Origin: Endothia cerciana
Taxonomy: Eukaryota; Ascomycota; Sordariomycetes; Diaporthales; Cryphonectriaceae
DNA: 64,000 nt
Reading direction: 5' to 3'
Assembly: GCA_026119935.1 (NCBI GenBank)
Contig: JALRMH010000020.1
Span: forward strand, 248,001 to 312,000
The translations under genes and the position numbers were made by a program. Each line of letters starts with the position of its first letter. Position 1 is the first letter of the stretch. Below are positions 1 to 11,678 of this stretch, piece after piece. The notes beneath the pieces were generated by a model. It was not told the DNA's origin. It ran no database searches and saw only the letters and a list, made by a program, of their open reading frames with translations.

Positions 1-80
1 AAGACGCCGAGGTGGACGACGCCCCCAGCGATGTGACGGAGGAGTTGTTTATGGATGACGATGGATCTTTACTGGAGTAG
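1..80 (+). CDS. 3' end of an unidentified gene (partial)
   Basis: Frame 3 reads from the window edge to a TAG at 78-80 and gives about 25 residues of acidic C-terminus (AEVDDAPSDVTEELF, then MDDDGSLLE). The composition, rich in Asp and Glu, looks like a genuine acidic tail. No domain is visible and the rest of the gene lies outside the window, so the family cannot be named. Confidence 0.45.
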   Translation, partial: DAEVDDAPSDVTEELFMDDDGSLLE

Positions 81-204
81 ATTTCACCAGATTTAGTGAT
101 GACATACATATTTAGTATACACAGGCCATGGGCGGGCACATGAAGCACACCTTGATACCCCCCCCCCCCCAAGCTACCAACACGCCATGCGAGGCGTTGG
201 AGGG

Positions 205-1672
205 TTAGCCCAGACGATCCTCCAGCCACCCCATGGCCATCTCTTCCGCCTTCTGCCCGACGTCGTCAACCCTCACCCGCCCGATCTCCCCCGTGCCGAC
301 CCGCCTCACAGCCTCTCCCTCCCAGCCCGCGGACCCGTCGTCCAACCGCCCCCTCTCCTTCAGCTCGAGCTTGTTCACGCTCCGGCGCATGAACCCCGCG
401 AGCCCCGCGGCCTGGGAGGCGAAGCTGTTCTCGGCGTTCCTGAGCCTCTTCCACGGCACGGCCCGCCTCCCCTCCGGCTCGACGGCCGAGCGGGGGATCG
501 GCGGCGGCGGCGGGGTGCTGTGCAGGAGCAGGGCCTCGGGGATCCTGAGCGTGCCCCTGGGGTCCGGGAAGGTGAAGTAGCCCTTCCTCGACCCGGTGAC
601 CTCCCCTTCTTCCTCCGCGAAGGGCGGGGGCGGTGGGGGGTCCTCGGGGTCGGAGTAGACGTAGGGGATGTCATCACCGCCCCCGGACGGGAAAGAGGCG
701 GCGGAGGCGCCCCAGGGCACCCACCGCCGCGCGAAGCCGGGCGGGACCATCAGCCCGGCCGTGTGGAAGAACAGCAAGGGGCTGGCGAAGGGGTCGAAGA
801 GGTCGGCGGGCTGCCGGAAGAGCGAGGGCATGAGGGCCTTCATGAGCCCAAGGTCCCGGACGTCGTCGTCCGCGCCGAGGCCCCCGAGGCCGCACCCCAG
901 GTCGCCCGCCACCGCCGCCCGGCGGTGGCTGAGGGGGTGGCCCGGCAGGAACGTGGTCCAGTTGTACACGCCGTTGACCGCCACCAGGCCCCGCACCGCC
1001 ACGGGCCGGTGGGTGTGCGACTCGGTCAGCGCGAGGGCGGCGCCGAGCCCGGCGCCCAGGTAGCTCCCGTAGACGTACACGTCGCGCCGCCGCGGGCGGG
1101 AGTTGCCGCTGTGGCCGGCGGGCGGCGGGGAGAGCGCGCGGATGAGGTGGTCGTAGGCGGCGAGCGTGTCGTGGATGGGCCCCGGCCAGCCGGCGGGAGG
1201 GGAGCCCGCGGATGTCGGCGTGGGGGATGGTGCTGGTGATGGCGAGGAGCCCTGGCCGGGCGCGCGCCGGCGGGACTGCGGCCAGCGGTAGTGGATCGTG
1301 GCGCTGGCATAGCGGTGCAGGACCCGGGGGAGGTAGCTATCCACGTCGTCCACGTCCTGAACCGGGAAGGACGGGAGGTTGATGACGAGCGGCGACAAGG
1401 AGCGGTGTCTCGCCATGTCGTGCAGGCTGTGAGACGGAGGTCAGGTGAGTGAGCTGAGACGCGCCGTGACGAACGCGGGGGGAAGGGGAGGGATAGTCTT
1501 TGTCTTGACGGGCTCACCTGACGGTGACATGGCCGGCTGATGCATTAGGGACCTGGACATGCTCCGTGTAAGGTGCCCTGAGCCATGCCGTGCTGGTGAG
1601 GCGTCGGGTGCCCGAGGGCCGGCAGGGTGGCCGTCGGACAGGAGGGGCCCTGGAAGGACACCATCTTGACAT
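205..1672 (-). CDS. alpha/beta-hydrolase-fold protein with Tyr at the nucleophile position
   Basis: The main exon runs 1426 to 205. A likely first exon (1672 to 1518) joins it across a GTGAGC..CACAG intron (1427-1517), giving about 458 residues; the first ATG is uncertain and the downstream ATG at 1416 is an alternative. Around the join the protein reads HVTVS/LHDMARHRSLSPLVINLP, the usual first beta strand of the fold. The later VYVYGSYLGAGLG segment sits where hydrolases have the Gly-x-Ser-x-Gly elbow, but here the order is Gly-Ser-Tyr-Leu-Gly, so the nucleophile position holds Tyr. WPGPIHDTLAAYDHLI fits the preceding helix region. A role as a non-catalytic or atypical hydrolase is inference. 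It is divergent to the K+ channel gene. Confidence 0.65.
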
Positions 1673-2832
1673 CTTCTGGCTGTAGCCCTCACTCAACGAA
1701 CCGAGCCGCGCAGGTCTCGCCTGGTGCGACCTATCCTGGCCGGGGTGTCCGCGTATGCCAGAGGGGATTAGGGTATAGGGCGATGGTTCCTCATAGTAAG
1801 GTATTTTCAAGGTTTCGGTGTGGTCTGGATGCTCCGTCTCGTCTCATCTCATCGCACTGGTCGGAGTCTCGCGGCCGAGGTTTTGAGATGAGGCCGTTTA
1901 CCCCTAACCCTCCCACGAGACCCCCGTTAGGCTCTACGAGGTCTCCTCCTCGACGAAGACTGGGCCCAGGCCATCCGCCTGTTCGACAGCACGGGAGACA
2001 GAACACCTGCGGACCAGTCATCCCATTGCTAACCTGGCATACTGGAGGGCTTCACCGACAAGTTTTGGGTCAGGTCACGCTGCACGCTGCACGCTGCACG
2101 CTGCACGCTGCACGCAAAGGCATTTGTGGGCCGGGGTTGATCATGTTGGCTCAGGCGAGTTGTACATTGGTCCGTATGTTGTGTGTATTGGGAGGAATCA
2201 AGCTGCGGTGTTTGGTCTTCGGTGGGGGCCCATCAAGCGAGGCAGATAGTGCTAGAGACCTAACAGGGTCCCTCTCATCCCGCCTGGTGAGGACGTGCTA
2301 GTGTGCTATCCACTGCCGTCTGGGGCCCACCGTACTGCCGAGGAGCATAATAAGGTGGCAATTTGCACCGTTGTCTCAGCGATCCGCCGACGTCATCCTT
2401 CAGCATAACCCTGCAACCTTGGCAGGGTGGTGGTGAATGCCCTCCAGAACCCCGCGTGATGCGATGCCGTGCGATGATTCCTAGGGCGTGCTTCTCCTTT
2501 TAGACATACATACTCACACATCTACCATCTGACTATATATGACCTGTCGTCTCCCGTGGGGTCTTCCGGGGCCTTCCCTCCCTCCCTCTGCATTTCCTTG
2601 TAATTGACACCTCAAGACCGTCCTGGCTCGGGCCCTTTCTTCTGCTCTCCCCGCCAACGGCCACGCGTATCGTCCGTACATAATGTCCAGCCGGATCCAA
2701 TAATTTAATCCTCCTTGGGGATCCGCGCTATGGTCATCAGCACGATACCGGGGAGACACCATAATAACTGACGTGGCCAGGCAGGAGGACACCGCCCCTC
2801 GGCACACACCCCCCTACGCAGACACAGCCAAG
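1673..2832. other. intergenic region between divergent genes
   Basis: No convincing coding region. It should hold the promoters of the hydrolase-like gene (-) and of the K+ channel gene (+). A heptamer tandem repeat lies at 2076-2115. Confidence 0.6.
2076..2115. repeat. heptamer tandem repeat (CACGCTG, about 5.7 units)
   Basis: Perfect direct repetition of CACGCTG over 40 bp in the intergenic region upstream of the K+ channel gene. Confidence 0.95.
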
Positions 2833-4594
2833 ATGATGGCCGACAGTGGTGACAACGTGGAGGAGCACGCCGACTCGTTCGACGAGAGGGATCACCAGCC
2901 GGGGGAGCACGGGGCGGAGGAGAACCGAGATGAGGAGCCAAAGGGCATCCGCAACGATGAGGCCCACCTGGACCCCAGCCGCTACTGGTTCGCCAGCTCC
3001 GCCTTCCCCATGATCGCAGGCACCCTGGGCCCCGTCGCCAGCGCCTTCAGCGTGTGTGCCCTGGTGCGGCCGTGGAGGCAGTACTACCCGCCGGGGTCGA
3101 GTCTCGACCTTGCTGTGTTCATCGATGATCCGATATGGTAGGTGGTCTCCCCGGGGTTTTGGGGGGGGGGGGGGGGACAGCCAGGCCCCGAGAACGTGCG
3201 GGCAGGCGAGGTGCTGATATCCCCGCCAGGCTGACCGCCGTCAACGCGGTCCAGCTCGTCCTGGCCCTGGTTGCGAACGTCATCCTGCTGCTCAACATGG
3301 CCAGGAAGATCAGGTGGACCGTCGCCCAGCCCATAACCATCGTAACATGGTACATCTCTTCCATCCTGCTGGTAACACTGTGCGCCACCGCCGCCGGGCC
3401 CCTGGCGAGGCAACCAGAGGCCGAATATATCTGGTCGGGCGCCTTCTACTACGGCATCTACGCCGCCATCCTCTACTTCGTCTGCTCCTCGCTCATGGTC
3501 CTCACGGTCTGGGGCGCGGCCGAGGGCTACTATTCCAAGGACTTCCAGCTCACCACCAGCCAGCGCACCCTCATGCTGCAGACCATCATGTTCCTCGTCT
3601 ACCTGCTCCTCGGCGCGCTCGTCTTCTCCAGGATCGAGGGCTGGCCGTTCCTGGACGGCGTGTACTGGGCCGACGCCACCCTCTTCACCGTCGGCTTTGG
3701 CGATTTCTACAGCCAGACCCCGCTGGGCCGCGCCCTGCTCATCCCGTACGCGCTCATCGGCGTCATCAGCCTCGGCCTGGTCATCGGCTCCATCCGGAGC
3801 CTGGTCCTGGAGCGCGGCCGGAGGCAGCTGGGCGCGCGCATGCTGGAGAAGAACCGCAAGCGGATGCTCAAGAGCATGATCCGCCGCGGGAAGGACGACA
3901 TCCTGATCCCGGTGGCCGGCGGCGAGGGTGGCGGCCGCGGCGCGCACGGCCGCACGAGCGCCGGCCTCACGGAGCTCGAGCGCCGCCAGGGGGAGTTTGA
4001 GCTCATGAGGAAGATCCAGGCGAGGTCGGAGCGGAGGCGCCGGTGGATGGCCATGGGCGTCTCGACCACGGTGTGGCTGGTCCTGTGGCTGGTCGGGGCC
4101 GCCATCTTCTGGCAGTGCGAGCTGGACTACCAGGGCTGGACGTACTTTGACGGGTTCTACTTCGCCTTCGTCTCCCTGACGACGATCGGCTACGGCGACG
4201 TCACGCCCACCAGCCCCGCGGGCAAGTCGTTCTTCGTCTTCTGGTCCCTCCTGGCGCTCCCGACCATGACGGTCCTGATCTCCAACGCCGGCGACACCGT
4301 GGTCAAGTTGGTCCGGGAGTGGACGGACTGGCTGGGCACGGTCACGGTGCTGCCGGGCGAGAGAGGTGTGAAGAAGGAGTTCAAGGTCCTCGCCAGGGCC
4401 CTGTCCATGGGCACGGTCTTCGGCGACGACAGCGACGTGGAGGAGAGCCCGCCGGGCTTCTTAGGAGACGCCCAGCCCCGCCGCGATCCGGACGAGACCG
4501 ACGACGAGGACGACGAGATATTGACCGCCGGAGGGGCTCGTGGCCAGCGGCCGGGCTCCACCACAGGCCTGCAGAAGGAGGTCCGCGATGCTGC

Positions 4595-4636
<42 letters not shown>

Positions 4637-5483
4637 GGAACACAAACCCCCCGGCGAAGGCCGCCCTGCGGAAGACAACGATGAGACCAGCGATACCGTC
4701 AGCGGGGAGACGCCTTCTTCACTTGGCAAAGGGGACCCGCTCTCCAAAATCACCACCACCACCACCACCACCCCCCCCCAACCCACCAGCGCCCGACGCG
4801 CCTCGACAGCCCCAAACAACACCAACCAGAACAGCGGCAGCAGCGCGCACCTCTCCTTCAGGGAACCAGCTGAGCGGCCCCCGTCGTCCCGCAGGGCAGG
4901 CGACCCCTTCAGGCTCAGCCGCCCGGCGAGCAGGGGCTCTACGAAACCCGGCAGGTCGCCACACGGCAGCAGCGCTATCAACTCACAGACGCTCATGATG
5001 ACCCGCGCGGCGTCCATGCCGCGCACGGGGGCCGACCTCCCCCAGGTCGTCCCCACCGACCGCAACGAGTTCACCATCGTGCTCATCGACGAGATCTCCC
5101 GCGTGACACAGCACCTCAAGTCCCACCCGCCGCGCAAGTACTCCTTCGAGGAGTGGGCGTGGTTCCTCGGGCTCATCGGGGAGGACGAGTCCAGCGCCGG
5201 GACGCACATGAAGCCGGTGCCGAAGCACCGCAGGAGGCACGGCGGGAAGACCGAGGACGACCAGGGCCACGACGAGCAGGCGGACGACCCCGAGCGCCTG
5301 CAGTGGAGCTGGGTGGGGTCGAGGTCGCCGCTCATGGGCAGCCAGGAGGAGGCGGAGTGGATCCTGGAAAAGCTCCAGAAGAGGCTCGCGGGAGAGCTGA
5401 GGGCGATGAAGGACGAGGCGCTGGGGGGGGTGAGGTCGGCGCCCCAGGCGCCGAGCGAGGAGCGGGACGGTGGGGAATCATGA
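2833..5483 (+). CDS. TOK-type outward-rectifier K+ channel (8 TM, two pores)
   Basis: Exons 2833-3137 and 3230-5483; the intron (3138-3229) has GTAGGT..CCAG ends and holds a long G run. Joining gives about 852 residues. Hydrophobic segments follow the fungal TOK plan: four segments, then pore 1 with TVGFGD (about residues 255-260), a charged linker, and a second pore with TIGYGD (about 420-425). The long hydrophilic tail carries a 14-Ala run encoded by GCT repeats (4590-4631), acidic stretches and Thr and Pro runs. TOK channels let K+ out across the plasma membrane on depolarisation. The ATG at 2833 is the first in frame. Tail length is greater than in yeast TOK1 (about 690 residues in total). 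Confidence 0.92.
4590..4631 (+). repeat. (GCT)n coding microsatellite, poly-Ala
   Basis: GCT/GCC repeat inside the K+ channel gene encoding 14 Ala residues in the cytosolic tail. Being a triplet repeat, length changes keep the frame. Confidence 0.95.
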
Positions 5484-7076
5484 CGAATCAGTGCCTCACC
5501 AGCTCGGGAGCCCGGATGCTACGTGCGGCGTGGCCCCCGGAGGGTGCAGCACAGCGCCTCCCCGCTGGTGTGGCGCGAGGCTTACGGCGTCTGGAGGGCC
5601 CGGGGGGGGGGGGGGTCGTCGGGAGCCACCAACGACCACGATCACCTGCACGGACGGGTACTGGCCCTCTCGCGCTGTCCTGCCTTCCTGGCGACCTCGC
5701 CGGCTTAGATTGGTGGGCCACTGTCGCGTCAGACTGCACGGCATCCCGGCGCGGGCTGAGCGCGGCGCCGGCATTGGCCGCGCATGATGTAGATGCGGGC
5801 AAGCGGGGCCGGGCGTTGACACCCGAATCGGGGTTGCATGTTTGTACGGTGTGCATAGCCATCAGGGGGCGGGCGGGATGCATACACGCAAGGCGCATGG
5901 CACCTGGGATGGTGGGAGGAAAGAGGGGGGGGGGGGGACGGGACCTGGTTCAGCCACGGTGTTCTCACCACCGGGACATCCTCTGTATGGGACAATAGTT
6001 GCATCATCTTTGGGTATATACCACACACACGCCGCCACGCCTAGGGCGGTGCCAGAGCACATGTAAGATAATATAGTACAGTCATCCGCATCAGAAAGAC
6101 ACACTCGCGAATCGGACGCCTCCAAGCGTCGGCCCCGGACCATGATGTGCAACACAGACTGCCCGGCGATGTCAGCCCTGCGGCCATGCACCGCGGCCAC
6201 CCCTTTCACGCCGCACACCGACATGCAAGCCCCGCACCGCGTCGTCCAGTAAAGAAGGAGAAGACCTTTATTTTCCAGACGGGGGGTGTGTGTAAGTCCC
6301 GCTCTCCCCCCAACCACAGGGCGCCACCGGATAGGTAGATTTCAAATCTTGAGGCTGGTCCCCCTCAGGAACGGCCAGCCTCGGTCATTTTTTCCTTCTT
6401 CTTCTTCTTCTTCTTCTTTCTTCTTTCCTTCCTTTCCCCCTCCTTCTTCTGTCTGAGGGCGAGTGGGGGTCGGGGCGCCTGCGAGTGAGGGGTGCGATGA
6501 CGAGCAGGCAGCATATTTTCTGATTTTTCGCACTGGCCGGGGTGGCTTGGCCCGGGTCCCGAACAGGTCGGTTCATCTTTGGTCTGCAGCCTGACAATTG
6601 CGAGACACGGGAGTGTTGAGGGGACCTATGGGCGATTAGAAAGCTCCCATCCTGAGGGGAAGGGGGGGGGGGGGAGAGAACAAAAACTTTAGTTGTCGAG
6701 GGATGGGGGGGTTTTGGTGGTGGGAACCGAAGCTGGACCTTCTCTGACGATTATCCTCTTCTCTCGTCTTCTTCCTCAAACACACCCCCCCCCCCCTCTC
6801 CAGCTGAAAACGCACACTCACACCAACACACACGCTACTAAGACTAAAAACAACCCCTCATGCCTTATCGCCATCCGCATGCATTATCAGAGGTATCGTC
6901 GTGGCCGAACCTGGGATGAAAAGAAGAGCCGACGCCGGGTGCGCTCAACATTGCTTTTTCCATAAAGATTTTGGTTTTTTTGTTTTATTTTAATTTTGGG
7001 GAGTTTCACGACTGATCAAGGGATACAACATCGGGCTCTGTAGGAGGAGGTCCCCCGTTTAAGGCCCCACGATGGG
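5484..7076. other. intergenic region, low-complexity rich
   Basis: No gene recognised. It contains several G and C homopolymers (near 5600, 5928, 6664, 6787), a TTC/CTT tract near 6395-6440 and a T-rich stretch near 6970-6995. It should carry the channel 3' UTR and the promoter of the next gene. Confidence 0.6.
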
Positions 7077-7515
7077 ATGGGGCTTGAAGGAATACATATA
7101 TCCCCCCCAACCACAGATAATATGGACAAGCTGCAACAGGTATTGCTAGTAGCCACCGCCAGGCCGGGGACCGTCGTCCACACGGGCGCCGCCAGAGGAC
7201 GGTCAGGGGAGGGGAGCAGCAGCAGCAGCACCACCATCACCGCCAGCGCGAGCACCACCACGGCCTGGTCGTGCTACCTCCCCTCGGGCGAGGAGGCGAC
7301 GGCAGGATACCGGCCGTGCAGCAGCACGGCGGAGGGCGCATCGCTGTGCTGCCCGGGAGGGTATACCTGCTTCGAGAACAGCCTGTGCGTCGTGACGGAG
7401 CCGGGCTCGACGGCGCATCCGGACCTGGGGCTGGGGACGGCGCTGAGGGGCGCCTGCACGGATCAGGACTGGGACGAGGAGGCCTGTGGGAGTATCTGCC
7501 CAGGTCAGTCAAAAC

Positions 7516-7563
<48 letters not shown>

Positions 7564-9349
7564 CCACCCAAAATTGCTGCTGAAAGGAGACGCGGGGCCT
7601 GAACTGATGGTGCCCTCGGTACCAGACCCGGACAGCGAGGGCGGGAACCTAGTAGCCTGCGGACCCGACGACGACGGCGGCAGCGGCGCGGAGCGCTTCT
7701 GCTGTGAGGGCGACTACAACGCCGGGACGTGTATGTGCCCGAGCGGCGGCGGGGCGCCCACGGTGAGGAACGCCGCGGCGCAGACGGCCATAGGGGAGAG
7801 GGATGTCGAGCTCGCCGGAACGGTATCGTATCTGGTCACAGCCACAGGCGCGAGCCGGACCGCGACGTCGTCGTCGCCATCCCGCTTGTCGACATCAGCG
7901 ACATCTTCCAGCCCGTCCGCACCGCCGCCAGCCTCAACCACGCTGCCGCCGCCACCTCCTCCCTTCCTCTCGGCACGCGCCCACTCCTTCACCCTCACCG
8001 GCATAGAGACCGCCGTGCCATCATACCCGCCATCCGCCTCCTCCTCCGGCGGCTCGCAGTCCCTCGGGGGTGCCCTGGCGGTGAAGCTCTCCCTGGGCCT
8101 CGGCATACCCTCCGCGGTCCTGCTGATCCTCGCCGCCGTGGTCCTCCTCCACCGGCGCCAGAGGCGCCTCGCGAGCGCCCGGCGGTACCACAACAACCCC
8201 CCGCCCTTCGACTTCGGCGCGCCCGAGATGGCCCCCGTCTCCCAGGCGGACTTCCCGCATCACCACCCCCCTCCGGCTTGGTGGTCCGGCGCGCTACCCG
8301 CACCGCCCCAGCCGCCACCACAGCCACTACCACAACCACAACCACCACTAGAACCACAATCACAACAACAACAGCCGGGGGACGGCGCGCTCTTGGGCCT
8401 GTACACAGGCGGTGACGGCGCGGGCGGGGGCACGAGCAGGCCGGCCCGGCACCGCCTTTCGAGCATGTACAGCACCGACCTCCGGCCGCCGGGCCTCAAC
8501 CTCCCCGGCGCATACGACCCACCACCGCCGGCGGCGCCGGCCGTACCGAGACGCTCCAGCGCCCGGATCGCCATCCCCCGGCGGGGCGTGGCGGCAGCAG
8601 AACCACCAGCAGCAACTGGACCGACACCCTGGATGCAGCACCAGCAGCGGTGGGGCGGCCAGGCTCCCACCGGCGGCGGCGGCCCCCTCAGCTCGAACCC
8701 GGCCATCGACCCCGCGTGGCCCGGCCCGGCGTCGTCCGTCGGGCCCCCTCTGGATACCGCAGCAGCAGCAGCAGAAGCGCCGCCCGAGCCGTACCCGGGA
8801 CACGGGGCGCCGGCGGGTCCGTACCTGGCACCCTACGCCTACGCGCGGTGGCGCCCGTCGCAGGTGTCCCCGATCCAGGAGGCCTCGTCCCCGCCGCCCC
8901 CGCGGGTGTCGCAGGGGAGCGGCAGCAGCGGCAGCAGCGGCAGCAACAGCCGGCACGACAACGTGGGGGGCGGGTCCCTGCCCCCGCCGCCGCCGCCGCC
9001 GCCCCCGGAGAGCCCGGCGTACCCGTACCTGAGCCCCTACGGCCAGTGGGAGTACTGGCAGCCGAGCCCCAGCGAGGTCCCCTCGCCGGGCGGGGCCGTA
9101 TTGTTGTTGTCGTCGTCGTCATCGTCGTCGTCGTCCGTGCCGGAGGTGCAGCTGAGCGACAGCGACACCGAGAGCCAGAGGCTGCCGATCCAGCACCCCC
9201 CGCCGGTGTTGGCGAGACCGCGGCACCTGGCGGTGGACGTGCACGCGCACCAGGGGTTGGCGGACGAGGTCAGCCCGCTGAGCTCGTCGGGGAGCGGGCC
9301 GCCTCACCCGGGAAGGATATCAGCCATCTCCGGGCTCTCACCTCGTTAA
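7077..9349 (+). CDS. Cys-rich single-pass membrane protein with Pro-rich cytosolic tail (Mid2-like architecture)
   Basis: Exon 1 7077-7503; exon 2 starts at 7587 (AAAG acceptor) or at 7626 (CCAG acceptor); both keep frame, giving about 716-729 residues. The N-terminal part has a Ser/Thr run and paired Cys (PCSSTAEGASLCCPGGYTC, later RFCCEGDYNAGTC). One hydrophobic helix near 8062-8150 (LGIPSAVLLILAAVVLL) is followed by HRRQRRL, so the tail should be cytosolic. The tail is rich in Pro, Gln and Ser (PPPPPPPP, SSSSSSSS). The intron is mostly a CA repeat. Start ATG 7077 is not followed by a clear signal peptide; ATG 7122 or a missed upstream exon are alternatives. A cell-surface sensor role is inference from layout only. 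Confidence 0.7.
7518..7558 (+). repeat. (AC)n microsatellite inside an intron
   Basis: About 20 AC units directly after the GTCAGT donor of the Cys-rich membrane protein gene; it makes up about half of the shorter intron model. Confidence 0.95.
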
Positions 9350-9716
9350 AAGGTCGTTATAACACATAATGATAATGTCCTCAAGAACAGCGCCAGCAGG
9401 GCCCTCGTGTATGTGATGGTGAGATAGCTGAGTGACATGTGATAATTCCACTGTGATTGTGACCACCGGGCCTACTTGTCTCAAAACTCTCAAAATCTGC
9501 AGGACATCGGATGCCATATCAGATACCGCCCGTGCTGTGATGCTCAAGGGTATCCCTCGGCTGGCCATGACAACGCCGGCCCCGTACACGCTCGGGATCC
9601 CGAGATGATATCAGACCATCGTCCCGCCCCATCTTGCTGTTCTCCCCATAACGCCACCCCCCCCCCCTCCTAAAAAAAAGAAAAAGAAAAAAAAAAAGGA
9701 AGAAATGCAGTCAAGA
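9350..9716. other. short intergenic region between convergent genes
   Basis: Nothing coding seen. C and A homopolymers occur at 9659-9700. It should contain both 3' UTRs. Confidence 0.6.
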
Positions 9717-11535
9717 TCACTCCACGTGGTGAGCGTTGTTCTTGGACTTGTCGTGGACAAACTCCTGTGGCATACCGACCGGCCGGGTCCTGGCGAACCT
9801 GACGGTCGACCAGATGGAGGGCGAGTCCCTGAACATCAGGTCGATCTCTTCGAGGTTGCGGCCCATCGTCTCGGGGTAAAAGAGGAAGACGGACAGCGGG
9901 ATGCAGGCACCGACACAGGCGAAGACGATGTAGAACTTCCATCCGATGGTATCAATGGCGACGGGCGTGATCATAACAACGACGAAGTTCCTGGGGCGTG
10001 CACGTTAGCAGGCTGCCTCCTCCTCGGGCGGGACATGAAGGGCGGGCGAGGATCGACCTACCAGAGCCAGTGGTTCGCCGTGGAAATCGAAGACATCGCC
10101 ATCCGCAGGCGCAGCGGCGCGACCTCGGTACAGTACAGGAAGTTGGCACCGAGAAAGCCGATCGGTACGAAGGTGTTGAACAGGTAGATGAAAACACCAG
10201 CGACAATCTGCGCGGGGTAGTCATCGACGCCGAAGGATGTGGCCACCGCCAGCGCGACCATGCAGCAGGCCATACCTGCGCCCGAGATCATGAAGACGGC
10301 GCGGCGGCCGAGGCGGTCGATCGTGAAGAAGGCGATGAAGGAGGACAGGAACTTCCAGGTCAGCGCGCCGCCGGTAAGGGCGCGGGCGTTTTCTGAGCTC
10401 ATGCCGAGGTTGGTCTGGAAGATGATGGTGGCGTAGACCGAGATCAGGTTGGTCCCCCTGTCGGAACCGTGTCAGCAAGGGGGGGGGGCGTAGGAGCGCG
10501 CGCTGCAGGGAGGGCGGTGGATACTCACGACATCTGCTGGTAGAACTGCAGGAGCATGCAGAGGCCAAACCGGTACAGGAGCTTGTCCTCGCCCATGGAG
10601 AGCATGTCGCTGATCCTGACCTTGCTCCCGGTCCTCTCCTCCAGCGAGAGCTCGATGCCGGACACCTCAGCCTGTACCTCCAGTGCGTCGCCCGGCTTGG
10701 CGCGGAACGCGGAGATGACATGGCGCGCCTCCTCGATCCTGTTCTTCAGCACCAGCCACCGCGGGGACTCGGGCAGGAAGTAGATGGATGCGATGATCAC
10801 CAGCGCCCAGAGGCAGGCGATGGCGATGGGAGGGCGCCAGGTGATGGGGCCGGTCTTGTACTCGTAGAAGCCCAGGTCGATCCAGGACTCGAGCGTGTAC
10901 CCGAGGCAGATGAAAAGGCCGTCGATGACAACATGCCGGCCGCGGTTGGCCGCGCCGGCGGTCTCGCTCTGCCACACGGGGACGATAGAGCTGAGCTGCC
11001 CGACGCCGAAGCCGAGGATCACACGGCCGACGATGAACTGCGGGAGGCCGAACGAAGAAGCCTCGAGGATGTCGCCGATCAGGCTGCAGATGGCCGCGAA
11101 GAAGATGACATTCCGCCGACCGAACCTGTCTCCCGACCAGGAACAGGACAGGGCGCCCACCACGGCGCCAATGACAAAGGTGGCGACCACAAAGCCCTGG
11201 AGGGTCGACCTCCCGTTCTTGGTGGCCCCCGTGCTGTGGACGGTGTCGATCTCGGGGAAGGTCTTGACCCAGTCGTCCTCGGTGAGCAGGCCGCCCAGGC
11301 CGGCCTGGTTGTAGCCGAAGCATACGTACGCCGGGGCGACGATCAGGGCGGTCTGCAGGATGTTGAGGCGGTGGCCGTTCTGTCCCATAAAGGTCGCCGG
11401 CCGCGAGCTGCCCGTGTAGCTCCCTGCATCATTGCTGAGCCCTGGCGGGTTGCCGCTGTTGGGGTCACGGTCGCCGGCGGCGTCCATCGCGACGGCCGTG
11501 CCGTGGGTCGGCTCCTCGGGAGTGGCTTGCGCCAT
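9717..11535 (-). CDS. MFS sugar transporter
   Basis: Exons 11535-10529, 10457-10062 and 9990-9717 (introns 10458-10528 and 9991-10061, both 71 nt with GTGAGT or GTAGGT donors) give 558 residues. Family marks are plain: PESPRWL after TM6, QQMSGTNLISVYATIIFQ at TM7 across the first splice, HWLWNFVVVMITP across the second splice, and PETMGRNLEEID after TM12. This is the fungal hexose/quinate-type sugar porter family: 12 TM helices, proton symport or facilitated uptake at the plasma membrane. The substrate cannot be read from sequence. The first in-frame ATG followed by a hydrophilic Asn/Gly-rich N-terminus was chosen. A CT tract lies about 115 bp upstream on the coding strand. Confidence 0.93.
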
Positions 11536-11646
11536 ATCACCTCTTCCTGGTGTATATTTTCCCAGAGGTGGGCCCTGCTTGGCCTGATGCCTTATGGTTG
11601 CGTGTTGTTCCGGGTTGCAGACGCAAGGCTGCGTGTGTGCGCGCGC

Positions 11647-11648
<2 letters not shown>

Positions 11649-11677
<29 letters not shown>
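11649..11677. repeat. (GA)n microsatellite
   Basis: GA repeat, CT on the coding strand of the sugar transporter gene, about 115 bp upstream of its ATG and flanked by alternating CG/TG. It may coincide with a pyrimidine-rich core promoter (inference). Confidence 0.9.

Positions 11678-11678
<1 letters not shown>

Noticed and set aside
187..1239. 350-codon open frame on + strand
   Set aside because: Arg/Gly/Pro-rich antisense shadow of the hydrolase-like gene in very GC-rich DNA.
3084..3947. 287-codon open frame on - strand
   Set aside because: Antisense of the K+ channel gene; no protein-like features.
4190..5335. 381-codon open frame on - strand
   Set aside because: Antisense of the channel tail; its Val/Ser runs mirror the coding triplet repeats.
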